From assembly GCA_963971405.1 (NCBI GenBank), contig OZ020489.1:2480001-2544000 (forward strand): a stretch of DNA of 64,000 nt, given 5' to 3'. Below the pieces are notes generated by a model, which was not told the origin of the DNA, did no database searches, and saw only the letters and a list, made by a program, of their open reading frames with translations. Shown here one piece after another: positions 63,813-64,000 of the stretch. The position numbers and the translations under genes are program-made. How positions within the stretch are numbered: the stretch's first letter is position 1; the number at the start of each line of letters is the position of its first letter. The stretch comes from Psococerastis gibbosa (Eukaryota; Arthropoda; Insecta; Psocodea; Psocidae).

Positions 63813-64000
63813 TGAATGGTGCAAAATATCTGGCAGTATGAAAATAAATTTCAATGCTTTTGTGTTCCAGACGGTTGCCTAATTTAATAAATGCAGTTTT
63901 TCGTGAGGCTGATTTTTGACAAACTTTCTTTTGGATTTCAGTTTGGATAAGAACTCACAGATGCTGTTTTAGCCTAAGCAAGGAATAATAAATAAAAAAC

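Noticed and set aside
1-64000. CRISPR arrays, operons, bacterial promoters
   Set aside because: None seen; spliceosomal introns and animal-type transposons show nuclear animal DNA.

Overview
The window is nuclear DNA of an animal, most likely an arthropod or a similar invertebrate. Its conserved genes are split by GT-AG introns. Introns and intergenic DNA are full of SINEs, LINE 3' ends, MITEs, foldback elements and poly-G/C tracts. The species cannot be named from the sequence. I see no operon, CRISPR array or prokaryotic gene.

Four conserved cellular genes can be assembled by hand from splice sites and reading phase. POLE4 (3497-4537, +, two exons) is a histone-fold subunit of DNA polymerase epsilon. 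MED24 (44543-55720, -, 15 coding exons, 986 aa) is a Mediator subunit. ERCC1 (55898-60326, +, four coding exons, 247 aa) is a DNA-repair nuclease partner. MED24 and ERCC1 are head to head, with only 177 bp between their start codons. At the left edge, one exon (773-951, -) belongs to a membrane protein gene that leaves the window, possibly of the reticulon-homology type.

The striking content is a family of intronless genes of about 430-480 codons that match no cellular domain I know. There are eight: A 5936-7387 (-), B 9958-11352 (-), C 15139-15835 (+, truncated), D 18423-19784 (+), E 23620-25014 (+), F 26402-27784 (+), G 37272-38567 (+) and H 42063-43319 (+). Seven are open over full length although the sequences have diverged strongly. 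A, B, D, E and F form one subfamily; G, H and probably C are older, divergent members. A, B, D, E and F share a non-coding module of about 150-200 bp ending roughly 75-110 bp before the ATG. An orphan copy lies at 20636-20785. B and D, in opposite orientation, share a nearly identical patch of about 300 bp inside otherwise diverged genes, which suggests gene conversion. Length, lack of introns, multicopy state and lack of cellular homology fit an expanded family derived from an ancient integrated RNA-virus nucleoprotein, but that origin is an inference.

Mobile DNA includes a complete 3.2 kb hAT transposon (28182-31373) with an 8-bp target duplication and a frameshifted transposase. There is a Harbinger-like 140-bp MITE precisely inserted in a SINE (17665-17804) and a TTAA-flanked piggyBac-like MITE in ERCC1 intron 1 (57401-57792). 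Other elements are a nested inverted-repeat element (34890-36550), at least seven tRNA-derived SINE copies, several LINE 3' ends, and a dispersed repeat family with CTTTCCAATTTATACGTAGT and AAACTCGGACCGGTTCTT ends. Exon boundaries were read by eye from consensus splice sites and phase.
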